A DNA stretch of 64,000 nucleotides from Nitrospira sp. UBA5698 (GCA_002420115.1 DIHK01000062.1:55026-119025); one strand, 5' to 3'. Counted from the first letter of the stretch, positions 34,479-44,357 are shown. Program-made: numbers and translations. Notes: generated by a model from the letters alone, not told the origin.

Positions 34479-35150
34479 ATGATGGTTGCCAATCCTGGTT
34501 TTCCGTTGGTGTTGGATGTCAAAGGTTGGCCGGTTCTGGTGATCGGCGGTGACGAGGAAGCTTCTGAAAAATCGGAGCGTCTTCTCGAGTCCGGTGCACG
34601 AGTTACGGTGATCAGTCCGACATTGAATGAGCCCCTTCGCCAGTTAGCGGCTTCCGGAAAAATCATCCATCGGGGGCGTCATTTTCGTGACACGGATCTC
34701 GATCATGTCATTCTCATCCTGAATACCGTTCGAGGCGATCGGGATTTCGCGAAGATGCTCATTGCAAAAGCCAGAGAAAAGCGGGTGTTACTCTGGTCCG
34801 TCGACTACCCTGAAGCCTGCAGCGTCACGATGCCGGCAGTCGTGTCGGCAGGGCATGTTCGTGTGGCCATCAGCTCAAGCGGGGTCGCCCCCGCCCTTTC
34901 TGGATTCATGAAAGAGGATCTGGAACGGATCCTTGATGCTGAATTTATCGAGTTTGTCGAGTGGCTGGGACAGCTACGAGAGCAGGCTAAGGCAAATGAG
35001 CCGGATGCCGAGAAACGACGCGCATTGCTTCGGGAAGCCTTGGACGGTTTTCGTTTGCTTGGCAAGGTGCGTTACCCCTCCGTATGGTCTGCACGACGCG
35101 CGGAAACCGTAGCGAATGCGGCGTCTGGCACGAGCGCGGAACCACGATAA
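34479..35150 (+). CDS. precorrin-2 dehydrogenase / sirohydrochlorin ferrochelatase
   Basis: A 223-residue Met8/CysG-N-type enzyme that oxidises precorrin-2 with NAD+ and may insert iron to make siroheme. Motifs: PLVLDVKGWPVLVIGGDEEASEKSERLLES with a Rossmann glycine pattern, then ARVTVISP, SVDYPEACSVTMPAVVSAGHVRVAISSSG and a C-terminal helical domain. ATG 34479 has AGAGGGAG upstream; TTG 34461 is in frame. The methylase partner is the CobA domain encoded at 59044, far away, so the pathway is split. Confidence 0.92.
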   Translation: MMVANPGFPLVLDVKGWPVLVIGGDEEASEKSERLLESGARVTVISPTLNEPLRQLAASGKIIHRGRHFRDTDLDHVILILNTVRGDRDFAKMLIAKAREKRVLLWSVDYPEACSVTMPAVVSAGHVRVAISSSGVAPALSGFMKEDLERILDAEFIEFVEWLGQLREQAKANEPDAEKRRALLREALDGFRLLGKVRYPSVWSARRAETVANAASGTSAEPR

Positions 35151-35156
35151 GGAGCG

Positions 35157-35468
35157 ATGATGGTATTGTTGGAATTCAGCATGTCTCCGTTAGGCAAGGG
35201 GGAAAGTGTCGGGAAATATGTGGCCCGTTCTCTGGACATCATTGATAAGAGCGGAGTCGCCTATCGCTTAAACCCCATGGGAACTGTCTTAGAAGGGGAG
35301 TGGGAAGAGGTGTTTTCGGTGGTACAGCAGTGCTATGAACGGATGAAGAAGGACTGCAACCGTATTTCCTGCACGATCAAGGTCGATTACCGAAAAGGGC
35401 ATTCCGGCCGCCTCAAGAGCAAAGTCGCCAGCGTTGAAAAAAAGCTCAAGCGGTCGGTCAGACAGTAG
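35157..35468 (+). CDS. MTH1187-family thiamine-binding protein
   Basis: A 103-residue small ferredoxin-fold protein: LLEFSMSPLGKGESVGKYVAR at the start, YRLNPMGTVLEGEWEEVFSVV in the middle and basic C-terminus. This matches the MTH1187/YqgV (UPF0045) family; structural work on members showed thiamine binding. It follows the dehydrogenase gene after 6 nt and is co-transcribed with it. No TPP riboswitch is seen upstream. Confidence 0.9.
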   Translation: MMVLLEFSMSPLGKGESVGKYVARSLDIIDKSGVAYRLNPMGTVLEGEWEEVFSVVQQCYERMKKDCNRISCTIKVDYRKGHSGRLKSKVASVEKKLKRSVRQ

Positions 35469-35847
35469 GCGATCATACTCTCTTTCACCCGACTGGTCGG
35501 TGTCGGTCATCCCGGATCCGTGCCTGCTCTTCCACTAATGGCCTCCCCGAGTTCCCCATCTTTTGATCGGTGTTGCCCTACGGATGTGAGGGGCCTACCC
35601 TTCGTATTGCAAAGCGTAGGGGGCGTCGATATACTCGCCCGGCCATACGTGCTATTCCGGTAGGAAAATTGTCCTATCAGGCAAACCAGTGACTCGCTTG
35701 TCGGAGCACCTTGTCTCCGATGAGGGGCGCCACAGCCTGGTAGCCGACGGCGCTGTTAATGAAAGCACGACCCATGTACATGGGCTTTCGACTAACGCGA
35801 GCACAAAGCTGCTTGGTGGGGGCACCGTCCTGTGAAGGGATGACACC
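35469..35847. other. 379-nt intergenic stretch, no supported gene
   Basis: A minus-strand frame is open across 35677-35979 but overlaps the start of the sensor-kinase gene, has no ribosome binding site and no family resemblance. A weak hairpin with CCTAC/GTAGG arms lies near 35597-35620 but lacks a T tract. The promoter of the sensor-kinase gene should be here. Confidence 0.35.
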
Positions 35848-38709
35848 ATGATAAGCAGTACGCTCGACAGTGTCGAAACGAAATCCCTCCCCACGGTTGA
35901 ACTGTTCCCCAAAGAACGAACCATTCTTGAACAGAGTGCCATGGTGTTTCGTCCATTCGGGTTGGATGAGCAGGGGCATACCATCAGGGATCTCAGTGGA
36001 GTCAGCATCAGGGCAGTCACAGTGTTTCTGGAGAAATTAATCACCTCCCAGCGTGGGGAGCCGGCCGGAAAGGAGGCCGTGGAGGACTTATGCCAGCTGT
36101 TGAATGATCGCATCAAAGACCCTGTCTATCATGTGACGCCCGAATTTTTAAGGAACCCCTGGAATAGTTATTCGTATGAATTTACCAGCTATCTCTATGA
36201 GTTCTGCGAGCGCATCTCCGGCGACCCGCGCTTTGCCTTCAAGGCTGGTGCGGAAAAGATCTCTCCCATCATGCTCGCGCTGACTCGCCCCTTCTCGATC
36301 TCGCAGATCTTCACCATGTTTCCTTACTTTGGGAACAAATTTACCTCTGGTTCCGCCGAATTCCGAGTGGTAGAGGTCACAAGCACCACTGCCGTGGTGG
36401 CGATGCGGTTTACGGATCGAACGCTTCGTCAATTTGGCCCGTATCGGAGACGCTGTGCATGTCTCGTCTGTCAGTCCGCGCAGGGCATCATGATTGCCAT
36501 GGCTAGTCGAATTCATGGTCTCTCGCGGGCTGAGACGATCGAAACCTCGTGTATCGGAAATGACGATGCCTGGTGCCAATGGACCATTCGGTGGCAGGAA
36601 GAACGAGGGTACGGCAAACGCTTCTGGCGTAGGACAACTCCCTTAGACCAAGCTCGATCGCTCCTGCCGAACCAGGAGGCATTCTCCAAAACAGACAGCG
36701 CGCACGCTGGTCTCTTATCAACAGCGACCCCACAAGTCGAACCTCGAACACCTGCTCAGCAACATTACACATGGTTCCTCTGGGGAGGTCTGGCGGGGCT
36801 TATCCTGATGGCAGGGGTGGGCATCGTCAATCCGATGGTGAGCCTCGGCGAAGTCTTGTTAGTTGGACTGTGTCCACTCCTCATGATCGGCATCTTGGTT
36901 AATCGACGGCTCTTGCGAGAGAGCGAACGGCGCGAGGCGCTGATTCAAGAGCAAATTACCTTTGTTGAGTCGCGTCATGAAGAGTTGCGCGAAGCCTATC
37001 TCGAACAAGAGCAGATGCGGGTGGAGTTGCGCCGAAAAGTGGCTCAACTGACAGCACTGCATCGAGCCGGACTGTCCTTCGGCTCGACATTCGAACGAGA
37101 TACCTTGCTCCATCAGGTCTTGGAGGCTTTGACACATGAGCTCAACTACAATAGCGCCATGGTCTCCATGTTTGATCCAGGTGACCAGACCGTCCAGCAT
37201 ATTCGACTCATCGGTGGCCCACCGGAGGTAGAGACATTCGCCCGATCCTGTCGGATTCCGATCACCGACCCGGATAGTCCTGAAGGAACAGTTGCTCTGC
37301 AAGGTCAACCATTGCTGGTGAAAGATATCGAGCTGATTCGACATCGTCTCCATCCCCTGAATCAACGCTTGGCTGAGTTGAGCAAGACAAAAGCGTTAGT
37401 CGTGGTTCCTATCAAGACGAAGGACCGCATCTGGGGAATGCTGACGGTTGATCGTTCCCACAATCAAACCGTTACGGAAGACGATCTGGAATTGATGACG
37501 ACGGTTGCCAGCCAGGTGTCCATCGCGCTCGACAACGCGTCCGCGTACCAACAAATTGAAGAGTGGAATGAAGGATTAGAGGTCAAAGTTAAGGAGCGTA
37601 CCGAAGCGCTTGAGCAGGCCGACCGTCTGCGGGCGCAATTTCTCTCCCACGTGTCTCATGAATTGAGAACCCCGCTGACATCGATCAAGGGATTCATTCA
37701 GAATCTGTTGGATGGACTAACCGGCCCCCTGAATGAGAAACAACAGCGCTATCTTGTACGGATGTCGGAAAACTCAGACCGTCTGGTCCGCATGATCGAA
37801 GATCTCCTTGATCGGACAAGAATCGAGACCGGACGGTTAGAGGTACATCCCGACGACGTGGAGCTTGAACCGTGCCTCGCCGATGTACTGGAACAACTCA
37901 AGCCTTTGGCACATGCAAAACAACAGACGCTGGAATTCTACAGCGCCGACACCAACGTCCTCGTCTGGGCAGATCGAGATCGGCTGATTCAGACCGTCGT
38001 CAATCTTGTGCAAAACTCCATTAAATTCACGCCTTCCGGCGGTACGATCACGGTGATCTGTGCGATGCCGAATCATCGGACAGCTACCGTGCTGGTTCGC
38101 GATACAGGGCCGGGTATTCCTCCGGAATGCCTTGATAAGATTTTTGATCCGTTCTTCAGAATTCAGGAAGGTCATCGCACTGGTCCCAAAGGGTTAGGTC
38201 TGGGGTTGTCCATCGTCAAAACATTGGTCGAACTTCAGGGAGGGGAGGTGGCGGCGCGCAACCGTCCGGAAGGTGGAGCGGAACTTTCCTTTACCATTCC
38301 GATCCATTCGGCGACCACACCGCATCGATCCGATCCACAGACGATCAATCGACATATCCTCGTGGTTGATGATGATCCCGATATTCAGCAACTGCTCCAT
38401 GATCGATTGAAGGCCGGTGGGTACCTCCCTTGTTCTGCGCTCGATGGCCGACAGGCGTTGTCGGAACTCCAAACACGAGAGTTCGATGGGATGATCCTCG
38501 ATATCGGGATCGGCCAGATTGATGGCCTGGAAGTGTTACGGCGGGTGCGCATGACGAACCAACGCCTGCCGATTCTCATGATTACGGCATCTGGATCGCA
38601 AGAACTGGCAATGAAGGCCATTGGGTTAGGGGCTCAGGCCTATCTGCTCAAACCATTCGACACCCACCAGCTCCAACAAATGATGGACCGGTGGTTTGGC
38701 CCTGCTTGA
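35848..38709 (+). CDS. hybrid sensor histidine kinase with V4R-like and GAF domains
   Basis: A 953-residue hybrid kinase. Residues about 50-260 look like a small-molecule/heme-NO-type sensor of the V4R kind, including CACLVC and the paired-Cys stretch ETSCIGNDDAWCQWTIRW. Two hydrophobic segments (about 310-352), a coiled coil, and a GAF domain (about 405-560) follow. The kinase has HisKA with His604 in SHVSHELRTPLTSIKG, and ATPase boxes NLVQNSIKF, DTGPGIP, FDPFF and GLGLGLSIV. A C-terminal receiver has Asp885 and Lys935. No separate output regulator is adjacent, so it likely feeds a phosphorelay. Confidence 0.93.
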   Translation: MISSTLDSVETKSLPTVELFPKERTILEQSAMVFRPFGLDEQGHTIRDLSGVSIRAVTVFLEKLITSQRGEPAGKEAVEDLCQLLNDRIKDPVYHVTPEFLRNPWNSYSYEFTSYLYEFCERISGDPRFAFKAGAEKISPIMLALTRPFSISQIFTMFPYFGNKFTSGSAEFRVVEVTSTTAVVAMRFTDRTLRQFGPYRRRCACLVCQSAQGIMIAMASRIHGLSRAETIETSCIGNDDAWCQWTIRWQEERGYGKRFWRRTTPLDQARSLLPNQEAFSKTDSAHAGLLSTATPQVEPRTPAQQHYTWFLWGGLAGLILMAGVGIVNPMVSLGEVLLVGLCPLLMIGILVNRRLLRESERREALIQEQITFVESRHEELREAYLEQEQMRVELRRKVAQLTALHRAGLSFGSTFERDTLLHQVLEALTHELNYNSAMVSMFDPGDQTVQHIRLIGGPPEVETFARSCRIPITDPDSPEGTVALQGQPLLVKDIELIRHRLHPLNQRLAELSKTKALVVVPIKTKDRIWGMLTVDRSHNQTVTEDDLELMTTVASQVSIALDNASAYQQIEEWNEGLEVKVKERTEALEQADRLRAQFLSHVSHELRTPLTSIKGFIQNLLDGLTGPLNEKQQRYLVRMSENSDRLVRMIEDLLDRTRIETGRLEVHPDDVELEPCLADVLEQLKPLAHAKQQTLEFYSADTNVLVWADRDRLIQTVVNLVQNSIKFTPSGGTITVICAMPNHRTATVLVRDTGPGIPPECLDKIFDPFFRIQEGHRTGPKGLGLGLSIVKTLVELQGGEVAARNRPEGGAELSFTIPIHSATTPHRSDPQTINRHILVVDDDPDIQQLLHDRLKAGGYLPCSALDGRQALSELQTREFDGMILDIGIGQIDGLEVLRRVRMTNQRLPILMITASGSQELAMKAIGLGAQAYLLKPFDTHQLQQMMDRWFGPA

Positions 38710-38775
38710 GACGAGATGCTGGAAAACATGAGGCAGTATCTGAAGGCCTTGTGAGAGGAAGGAGGGCGATCTATT

Positions 38776-40161
38776 GTGCGTGACGTTCAGAGCGGTATGA
38801 GACGGATGCTGATTCTTCTTGCGATCACGGTCATTGTTGGGATTACGGCACCGGTCTCAGCCCAGGTTCCTCGCGTCTATGGGCAAGGGGCCGCCGCTTC
38901 CGGGATGGGCAACGCCTTTGCCGCGCAAGCGGACAATCCCTCAGCGCTTCATTACAACCCAGCGGGCATGACACAACTACGGGGAATTCAACTCATGGGT
39001 GGGCTGAGTCTGGTCGGAGGAACTACCGAGTTTCGGAGTCCGACCGGAGTCACGGCCACCGGTGATCATGATGGCACCGTCGCCTGGCCTGGTCCTGGTC
39101 ATGGTTACCTGACGGCGAATCTCCAAGACCTAGGTCTCTCCTCGTTGGGGAATGTGACGGTCGGGATCGGAATCACTACTCCGTTTGGATCGGTGATGCG
39201 ATGGTCAGAGAACAGTCCCCTTCGAACCCTCACCACATTCACGGCGCTGCCGTTATTTGATATCAAACCCACGATTGCCTATCAGGTGACTCAGGATCTC
39301 TCAATCGGCGTCGGAGCCGATATTTATACCTTTGCAAGCTTTTTCGGCGAAGGACATGCAGAACTGCAATCGATTTCCCCCGGTGGGTTGGTACCGGCCG
39401 GAGGCAAGCTTGAGTTCAACGGCAAGGGAACAGCCCCTGGATTCAACGTCGGGGGACTATATACCGCGATCCGAAATGGCGCTGGACAGCCAGTGGCGAA
39501 TCTCGCCGTGGTCTATAGAAGCCAGGCCACCCTCCACTTGGATGGTGTGTTGTTAGCCAACGGCGTCAAAGTCCAAGACGCCACGACGACATTGGTGTTA
39601 CCACAGGTCATCACTGGCGGTATCGCGCTATGGCCGGTTCGTGATCAAGCACATGAGTGGAAAGTAGAGTTGAATGTCGACTATGTCGGCTGGAAATCCG
39701 TCAGAGGTCTCGACATTCATCTCGGAAATGGATCCGTCATTCCACAGCCACAAAATTGGAAAAGCACCTATGCCATTCTGGTGGGAACGGAGTACAGATG
39801 GCTCCAACTAGAACGGTTCCCAGGATGGGAGATTTCAGTGCGAGGTGGGTATACCAATCAGCAAACTCAAGTGCCGGACCTCACCTTCAATCCTGGGGTC
39901 CCATCCGCAGACGTCCATGTCATTTCAAGTGGGATCGGATTGATCTGTCGGGAGAACGGCTCGTTTCTCGGCCTCATACCGTGCGGAAGCCTTGGAGTAG
40001 GCCCTCTCAAGCCGAAACTTGTGGGCTTGGACCTGTTCTACCAAGCCTTTCTCTCCGAGCCACGCACCATTTCAGGGGTTTCAGGAATCCGTGCACCGGT
40101 CAATGGGCGCTACGACACCACCCTCCATGCGGGTGGCCTCTCTGTCCGGGTGAGTTTCTAG
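38776..40161 (+). CDS. FadL/TodX-family outer-membrane transport protein
   Basis: A 461-residue protein from GTG 38776 behind GGAGGG (spacing 9); ATG 38797 is in frame. Signal peptide ends near VSA-QVPR. The mature N-terminus GQGAAASGMGNAFAAQADNP followed by SALHYNPAGMTQL is the hatch signature of the OmpP1/FadL/TodX barrel family, which takes up hydrophobic substrates. The rest is a long series of amphipathic strands ending in ...GLSVRVSF with terminal Phe. It follows the sensor kinase after 66 nt. Confidence 0.92.
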   Translation: MRDVQSGMRRMLILLAITVIVGITAPVSAQVPRVYGQGAAASGMGNAFAAQADNPSALHYNPAGMTQLRGIQLMGGLSLVGGTTEFRSPTGVTATGDHDGTVAWPGPGHGYLTANLQDLGLSSLGNVTVGIGITTPFGSVMRWSENSPLRTLTTFTALPLFDIKPTIAYQVTQDLSIGVGADIYTFASFFGEGHAELQSISPGGLVPAGGKLEFNGKGTAPGFNVGGLYTAIRNGAGQPVANLAVVYRSQATLHLDGVLLANGVKVQDATTTLVLPQVITGGIALWPVRDQAHEWKVELNVDYVGWKSVRGLDIHLGNGSVIPQPQNWKSTYAILVGTEYRWLQLERFPGWEISVRGGYTNQQTQVPDLTFNPGVPSADVHVISSGIGLICRENGSFLGLIPCGSLGVGPLKPKLVGLDLFYQAFLSEPRTISGVSGIRAPVNGRYDTTLHAGGLSVRVSF

Positions 40162-40236
40162 ACCTTGTTTCATGGTGCAACTCAGTGATTCGGCTTTCCG
40201 GAGAGTGGACATCGGTCTGCTGCAAGCGGTCGCTGT

Positions 40237-41373
40237 TCATGAGGAAAGACGATAGCGTCTTGGAACTCTTGGACTGATCGCACAGAGAACTTCGTACGGG
40301 ATCGTTCCGGTCCACTCGGCAATATCCTTCGCTGTAATCGTCTCTCTTCCTTGCTGTCCGATCACAACGACCTCGTCACCAATCATCGCCTCAGGGACGG
40401 CGGTGACGTCTACCATCACCATGTCCATGCATACCAGTCCGATGATCGGCACACGCTGCCCACGAATAAGGACGACTCCTCGATTCGACAGACGTCGGCT
40501 TAATCCGTCGGCATACCCGATCGGAAGCACGGCGATGCGTGTGGATCTCCGTGCAATGAAGGTTCCGTTATAACTCACACGGCCACCGGGCTGAATAAGA
40601 CGGAGTTGGGCGATGCAGGTTGTGAGCGAGAGAACTGGCTGTAAGTCAGGCGCCGGTATCGCACGTGGAAGTGTGTGGTATCCGTACAGCATGATACCGG
40701 GACGGACCATCGTATAGTGAGCCGATGGAAATCGGATGATCCCAGCACTATTCGACAGATGAACCAGGGAAACGTCATATCCTCCATCACGGGAGACTTT
40801 AATGGCTCGGTTGAATCGAGAGATCTGTGCTTCAGTAATATCTTGCATATCACCGTCGCTATCAGCCAGGTGCGACATGAGTCCTTCGAGGTGCAGCGAA
40901 GAAGGAAACGCGTGCGTCGTGAACAGAGTCTCAAGATCTTCCTGCATCAGACCCAGCCGATTCATACCGGTCTCAACTTTGAGATGAATCGGGTAGGGGG
41001 TAGGCCGTGTACGAGTGGCGTGAGCCATCATCTCAAGCATGGACCGATCGCTCACAACCGGAGTAAGTCTGTGGACGATGAGGTCATCAACCTGTTGAGG
41101 AAAGAATGGTCCAAGCACCACAATCGACACCGCAATTCCGGCTTGGCGCAGTGCAATCGCTTCCTCGATTGAAAAGACCGCAAGATGAGCAAGGTTCTGC
41201 CGAATAAGCGCCCGTGCGGTTTCGATGGCGCCATGCCCATAGGCATTGGCCTTAATCACAGGCATGACGGCACAGCCAGGATCAAGACACTTTCGTATCT
41301 GTGAGAGATTATGGCTTAGGGCAGTCAGGTCGACAGTCGCGAAGGTTGGGTGGAAATTCGAAGGACTCGACAT
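40237..41373 (-). CDS. alr: alanine racemase
   Basis: A 378-residue PLP enzyme converting L- to D-alanine for peptidoglycan. The PLP lysine lies in PVIKANAYGHG near residue 42; the second catalytic base is the Tyr in GGRVSYNGTF near residue 266; VKVETGMNRLG-type and MVRPGIMLYG motifs are present. It is the last gene of the rpsB-tsf-pyrH-frr run on the minus strand, 31 nt after frr. No Shine-Dalgarno sequence is clear at ATG 41373. Confidence 0.95.
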   Translation of the reverse strand: MSSPSNFHPTFATVDLTALSHNLSQIRKCLDPGCAVMPVIKANAYGHGAIETARALIRQNLAHLAVFSIEEAIALRQAGIAVSIVVLGPFFPQQVDDLIVHRLTPVVSDRSMLEMMAHATRTRPTPYPIHLKVETGMNRLGLMQEDLETLFTTHAFPSSLHLEGLMSHLADSDGDMQDITEAQISRFNRAIKVSRDGGYDVSLVHLSNSAGIIRFPSAHYTMVRPGIMLYGYHTLPRAIPAPDLQPVLSLTTCIAQLRLIQPGGRVSYNGTFIARRSTRIAVLPIGYADGLSRRLSNRGVVLIRGQRVPIIGLVCMDMVMVDVTAVPEAMIGDEVVVIGQQGRETITAKDIAEWTGTIPYEVLCAISPRVPRRYRLSS

Positions 41374-41404
41374 GTAAGGAAAGGAGGGTCAGGAGGAAGC
41401 CACC

Positions 41405-41968
41405 CTACACTTCCATGATTTCCTGTTCCTTTTTCTTGATGATGTCATCAACTTTTTGTCCATACTGTTCGATGAGTTTCTGAGTCTCTTGTTCAGCCTT
41501 TCGGAGTTCATCCTCGGTGAGCTTCGCATCTTTTTGGAGTTTCTTCAACTCCTCGTTCGCTTCTCTTCGGAAGCCCCGGAGCTGAACTTTGGCGTCTTCC
41601 CCATGCTTCTTGCAAACCTTCGTCAATTCCTTGCGCCGTTCTTCAGTCAATGGGGGAAGGGGAACTCGAATGACTTTCCCATCATTGGATGGAGTCACGC
41701 CTAACCCGGCATTCGCAATGCCTTTCTCAATCTCTTTGATCAGCTGGGGCTCCCAAGGTTGGATGGTGATCAATCGAGCTTCCGGGGTCGACACACTGGC
41801 AATCTGCTTTAACGGGGTCATGGTGCCGTAGTAATCGACACGAATCCCATCGAGCAGCGCGACGGAAGCTCGCCCGGTTCGAAGACCCGAGAGATCCTTC
41901 CGTAGATGCTCCAGTGATTGATCCATACGGGAGACGAAGGCCTGGCGAACCGGGGCAGCGTTGGACAT
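41405..41968 (-). CDS. frr: ribosome recycling factor
   Basis: A 187-residue RRF, which with EF-G splits post-termination ribosomes. The open frame extends to 42028 but ATG 41968, with GAGGTG upstream, gives the normal family length. Conserved blocks: LRTGRASVALLDGIRVDYYG, PWEPQLIKEIEKGI, RVPLPPLTEERRKELTK and the C-terminal coiled-coil helix. It follows pyrH by 19 nt in the standard rpsB-tsf-pyrH-frr order. Confidence 0.97.
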   Translation of the reverse strand: MSNAAPVRQAFVSRMDQSLEHLRKDLSGLRTGRASVALLDGIRVDYYGTMTPLKQIASVSTPEARLITIQPWEPQLIKEIEKGIANAGLGVTPSNDGKVIRVPLPPLTEERRKELTKVCKKHGEDAKVQLRGFRREANEELKKLQKDAKLTEDELRKAEQETQKLIEQYGQKVDDIIKKKEQEIMEV

Positions 41969-41987
41969 GAGACACCTCGTAATGGGA

Positions 41988-42713
41988 TCAGCGGTTACCG
42001 ATCGTGACAGAGGTCCCGATCGGCTCACCCAAAGCCACTCGTTTGAAGTTACCTGGTACCTTGAGATTGAAGACGGTGAGCGGCAGTTTATTATCCATAC
42101 ACAGACTGATGGCCGTCGAATCCATCACTTTGAGATTCTGATTCAAAATAGAGAGAAAGGAAATCTGATCATACTTCTTTGCCGTGGGGTGGCTGACCGG
42201 ATCTGCATCATAGATCCCGTCAACTTTAGTGCCCTTCATGATGACCTGCGCACCGATCTCCATGGCTCGGAGAACAGCCGCCGTATCCGTTGAGAAGTAG
42301 GGATTGCCGGTACCGCCGGCAAAAATAACCACCCGGTTCTTTTCAAGGTGGCGAATAGCCCGCCGTCGAATATAGCCTTCCGCCAGTTGACGCATTTCAA
42401 TGGCAGATTGAACTCGGGTAATGATTCCAATGCGTTCCAACGCATTTTGAAGGGCCAAGGCATTGAGCACGGTCGCCAGCATCCCCATATAATCGGCGGA
42501 TGCCCGCTCCATACCGGCCGCACTTGCGGCGATCCCTCGAAAAATATTGCCGCCTCCTATGACAAGAGCCACCTGAACTTCAAGGGCCACGACCGAGGCG
42601 ATCTCTGCTGCAAGTGTTTCCAGAATCGAGGGTTGGATACCATAACCTTGCTCACCAGCCAACATCTCCCCGCTGACTTTCAGAAGGAGGCGTCGGTACT
42701 TGGCAGAGCTCAT
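41988..42713 (-). CDS. pyrH: UMP kinase
   Basis: A 241-residue bacterial UMP kinase of the amino-acid kinase fold: LLKVSGEMLAGEQGYGI at the start, LVIGGGNIFRG for nucleotide binding, ADYMGMLATVLNALALQNAL, and GGTGNPYFSTDTAAVLRA near residue 135. It makes UDP for nucleic acid and envelope sugar synthesis. Its ATG overlaps the tsf stop by 4 nt. Confidence 0.97.
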   Translation of the reverse strand: MSSAKYRRLLLKVSGEMLAGEQGYGIQPSILETLAAEIASVVALEVQVALVIGGGNIFRGIAASAAGMERASADYMGMLATVLNALALQNALERIGIITRVQSAIEMRQLAEGYIRRRAIRHLEKNRVVIFAGGTGNPYFSTDTAAVLRAMEIGAQVIMKGTKVDGIYDADPVSHPTAKKYDQISFLSILNQNLKVMDSTAISLCMDNKLPLTVFNLKVPGNFKRVALGEPIGTSVTIGNR

Positions 42714-43306
42714 ACTTCGCCTAACTGATAGCGAGTGAATCGGCGAATGTTCATATTTTCACCGATCTTCGAAATCTTTTGAGCAAGTAGATCCTTCACG
42801 GTTACGGCCGGATCCTTGATGAACGACTGCTCCATCAAACAATTTTCTTGATAGAACTTTTCCAGCTTTCCTTCGACGATTTTGGGCCACGCGGCCGGAG
42901 GCTTGCCCATTTCTTTTGCTTGCCCCTCGTAGATCACTTTTTCTTTCTCAGCCATATCGGCGGGAACATCTTCGCGCTTGACGAAGTTCGGTTTCGCAGC
43001 AGCGATCTGCAGAGCCAGATCGTTGACGAAAGCCTTAAACTCCTCATTGCGAGCCACGAAATCTGTTTCGCAGTTCACTTCGATCAAGACGCCGATCTTT
43101 CCACCCATATGGATGTATGAATGAATGAGACCTTGATTAGTCTCTCGCCCGGCTTTCTTTGCGGCTGCCGCCAAACCCTTTTGCCGCAAATAGTCGATGG
43201 CTTTCTCGATATCATTATCGTTCTCGGTGAGGGCTTTCTGACAATCAAGAATGCCGGCCCCGGTTTTCTCACGAAGTTCCTTCACGAACTGGCTGGATCC
43301 TGCCAT
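42710..43306 (-). CDS. tsf: elongation factor Ts
   Basis: A 198-residue EF-Ts, the short form found in many bacteria. The N-terminal UBA-like part (VKELREKTGAGILDCQKALTE) and the core TDFVARN motif near residue 81, which meets the EF-Tu nucleotide site, are present, and the C-terminus GENMNIRRFTRYQLGE is canonical. Stop codon overlaps the start of pyrH; rpsB lies 64 nt upstream. Confidence 0.97.
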   Translation of the reverse strand: MAGSSQFVKELREKTGAGILDCQKALTENDNDIEKAIDYLRQKGLAAAAKKAGRETNQGLIHSYIHMGGKIGVLIEVNCETDFVARNEEFKAFVNDLALQIAAAKPNFVKREDVPADMAEKEKVIYEGQAKEMGKPPAAWPKIVEGKLEKFYQENCLMEQSFIKDPAVTVKDLLAQKISKIGENMNIRRFTRYQLGEV

Positions 43307-43370
43307 GATTCATTCTTCCTTCACGTAGGCGTTGAAAATAAAAGCATTGATGAACCGCTCTGCACGAGGC

Positions 43371-44147
43371 TTATGATATCGCTACGCCTTCAGAACGCAC
43401 CACCGGCTTCTTCTCTCCGGAGGAGGAAGGCGTTGCTTGGAACTCCGCCTCCTCGCGCTGTGCTTTCACGTGGGCGCCTTCAATGCAGGCATCGGCAATT
43501 TTTGACGTGATCAGCTTGATGGAACGGATCGCATCATCATTCCCCGGAATGGGATAGGTAATGTGATCTGGATCACAGTTGCTGTCCAGAATCGCAATGA
43601 CCGGAATATCAAGACGCGTCGCTTCTTGAACAGCAATCTTTTCAATTCTCGTATCGAGGACAAAGACGGCTCCTGGAAGACTGCGCATATTCTTAATGCC
43701 GGATAAGTACTTTTGGAGTTTGGCGATATCCTTCTGCATGAGAAGGATTTCTTTCTTTTTCAGGCCATGCTCGCTTGGGTTGAGCAAGGTCGTTTCCATT
43801 TTTTTCATTTTATCGATACTGCGGCGAATGGTCTGGAAATTGGTCAACATCCCTCCCAACCACCGTTGATTGACGAAGTACATATTGGCCCGTTTCGCTT
43901 CCTCTTCAAGGATTTCTGCGGCCTGCCGTTTTGTCCCGACGAAAAGGACGGAGTCGCCGCCTGCAACGAGATCTCTAACGAAGGCATAGGCCTGTTCCAT
44001 TCGTGTGAGGGTCTGTTGTAAGTCGATGATATAAATACCGCTGCGTTCACCAAAGAGAAACTTCTTCATCTTGGGATTCCAGCGATTGGTCTGATGTCCG
44101 AAATGTACACCGGCTTCCAACAATTCCTTGATTGCCACTACCCCCAT
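43371..44147 (-). CDS. rpsB: 30S ribosomal protein S2
   Basis: A 258-residue S2: LLEAGVHFGHQTNRWNPKM near the N-terminus, IYIIDLQQTLTRMEQAY, VLFVGTKRQAAE, RWLGGMLTNF and PVIAILDSNCDPDHITYPIPGNDDAIRS are all canonical. First gene of the rpsB-tsf-pyrH-frr-alr run. The 210 nt upstream contain a small perfect hairpin (GTTCAC/GTGAAC at 44264-44280) that could be part of an autoregulatory leader, which is speculative. Confidence 0.98.
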   Translation of the reverse strand: MGVVAIKELLEAGVHFGHQTNRWNPKMKKFLFGERSGIYIIDLQQTLTRMEQAYAFVRDLVAGGDSVLFVGTKRQAAEILEEEAKRANMYFVNQRWLGGMLTNFQTIRRSIDKMKKMETTLLNPSEHGLKKKEILLMQKDIAKLQKYLSGIKNMRSLPGAVFVLDTRIEKIAVQEATRLDIPVIAILDSNCDPDHITYPIPGNDDAIRSIKLITSKIADACIEGAHVKAQREEAEFQATPSSSGEKKPVVRSEGVAIS

Positions 44148-44357
44148 GCCGTCACCTTCCTCCAGGCTTGCAGAGCACCCGTAAGACGGGTGAGGGAATC
44201 GCTTCCCTTATTCTCAAGCCACACAGCGAACAATGCGCTGTTATTGATTTGAATAATCAGCCGGTTCACATTCTGTGAACGCGACCCCTGTCAGATATCG
44301 ATCGGCGACGCTACCATAGTCACAACGAGGTTTCAAGCGACAAACGGTCTTCACGGG

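Noticed and set aside
35151..35160. TPP riboswitch before the thiamine-binding protein gene
   Set aside because: Only 6 nt separate it from the upstream gene and no THI-element consensus is present in the region before that gene.
35597..35620. Hairpin with CCTAC/GTAGG arms as terminator of the thiamine-binding protein gene
   Set aside because: Two mismatches in the stem and no T tract; not convincing.
35652..36116. Minus-strand frames across the sensor-kinase start
   Set aside because: No ribosome binding site, no recognisable family, and overlap with the well-supported plus-strand gene.
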